NCBI GenBank assembly: GCA_019312985.1
Contig: JAFDCC010000164.1
Span: forward strand, 1-6,414
Direction: 5' to 3'
DNA length: 6,414 nt
From: Deltaproteobacteria bacterium
GTDB taxonomy: Bacteria; Desulfobacterota; Desulfobulbia; Desulfobulbales; BM004
Position numbers and translations under genes: made by a program. Below, piece by piece: positions 6,002-6,414 of this stretch; position 1 is the stretch's first letter; the number at the start of each line of letters is the position of its first letter. Under the pieces are notes generated by a model. It was not told the origin of the DNA. It made no database searches and saw only the letters and a list, made by a program, of their open reading frames with translations.

Positions 6002-6414
6002 ATGGAATCCCCGGAATTGCTCATAGGGTTGTGGCACGGCCTGGGCTGGCCGCTGCTGCGGCTGGTTTTTTTTATCAGCCTCGGCCTGATGATCGGCAAC
6101 CTCATTGAGTCTTTGAACTGGACCCATGGCGTCGCCCGCCTCGCATCACCGCTGGTTCGGGTCGCCCACCTGTCGGACGTGACCGGCGCCAGTTTTTCCA
6201 TGGCATTTTTTTCCGGTGTCACGGCAAACACCATGCTATCCGAGGCATATGACCAGGGGAGGATCACGAAAAGGGAACTTGTCTTCGCCAACCTGTTTAA
6301 CAGTTTGCCCACCTATTTTCTGCACCTGCCGACCCTTTTTTTTCTGGCCGCGCCACTGCTAAAAGGTGTGGCGTTTGTTTACGTGGGCCTGACTCTTCTT
6401 GCCGCTTTTTTACG
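6002..6414 (+). CDS. Polytopic membrane protein, probably nucleoside-recognition (Gate) type, 3' end outside the window
   Basis: The first 137 residues of an open frame that runs off the window. A hydrophobic segment at about 14-36 (PLLRLVFFISLGLMIGNLIE) is followed by a more polar part and then FSMAFFSGVTANTMLSEAYD (65-84). RELVFANLFNSLPTYFLHLP (91-110) comes next, and further hydrophobic segments span about 104-119 and 121-137. The small-residue-rich segment with an AN-TMLSEAY motif, then a short charged loop and a conserved-looking NLFNSLP, recalls Gate-domain (nucleoside-recognition, SpmA/SpmB-like) inner-membrane proteins. That assignment is from memory of the family and is tentative; substrate and role are unknown. 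The ATG at 6002 is the first start after an in-frame TGA at 5990-5992. There is no ribosome-binding site at normal spacing: AGG abuts the ATG. The gene diverges from topA and contains T7 and T8 runs. An antisense ORF covering the same bases has no recognisable content. Confidence 0.75.
   Translation, partial: MESPELLIGLWHGLGWPLLRLVFFISLGLMIGNLIESLNWTHGVARLASPLVRVAHLSDVTGASFSMAFFSGVTANTMLSEAYDQGRITKRELVFANLFNSLPTYFLHLPTLFFLAAPLLKGVAFVYVGLTLLAAFL

Noticed and set aside
5833..6312. Minus-strand ORF of 159 codons that could extend the topA-side genes upstream.
   Set aside because: It is opposite the hydrophobic plus-strand membrane-protein frame, has no recognisable domain, and its Cys/Thr/Pro-repeating C-terminus comes from the 12-bp tandem duplication.

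Overview
The window (roughly mid-50s % GC by eye) looks like a chromosomal housekeeping segment of a bacterium. The long-form threonine synthase, the TopA with several C-terminal Cys4 zinc fingers, the rsfS-gpmI coupling and the partial membrane protein are all reminiscent of Desulfuromonadales/Geobacterales-type deltaproteobacteria. That placement is an inference from family resemblance and was not tested by a search.

Layout: four genes lie on the minus strand and one on the plus strand. Reading along the minus strand from the right, topA (5541-3268, DNA topoisomerase I) is followed after 63 nt by rsfS (3204-2812, ribosomal silencing factor). rsfS overlaps gpmI (2815-1262, cofactor-independent phosphoglycerate mutase) by 4 nt in an ATGA arrangement. 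After a 185-nt gap comes thrC (1076 to beyond base 1, threonine synthase), whose C-terminal part of about 100 residues lies outside the window. The topA-rsfS-gpmI spacing fits one transcript. thrC may be read through from it or have its own promoter. An imperfect hairpin (1092-1117) sits just before its start, and no convincing intrinsic terminator was seen anywhere in the window.

Right of topA is a 460-nt intergenic region (5542-6001) without a convincing gene. It separates topA from a divergent plus-strand gene (6002 to beyond 6414) for a polytopic membrane protein, probably of the nucleoside-recognition/Gate type. The region holds plausible but weak promoter candidates for both directions and a small 12-bp imperfect tandem duplication.

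Functionally the minus-strand genes combine DNA supercoiling control, ribosome silencing under starvation, lower glycolysis/gluconeogenesis and threonine biosynthesis. They share no single pathway; this reads as a growth-related housekeeping cluster. I see no mobile element, CRISPR array, tRNA, rRNA, phage gene or defence system, and no evidence for a new system. The points worth a second look are small: leader hairpins, gene order, a possibly leaderless membrane-protein mRNA and homopolymer tracts.
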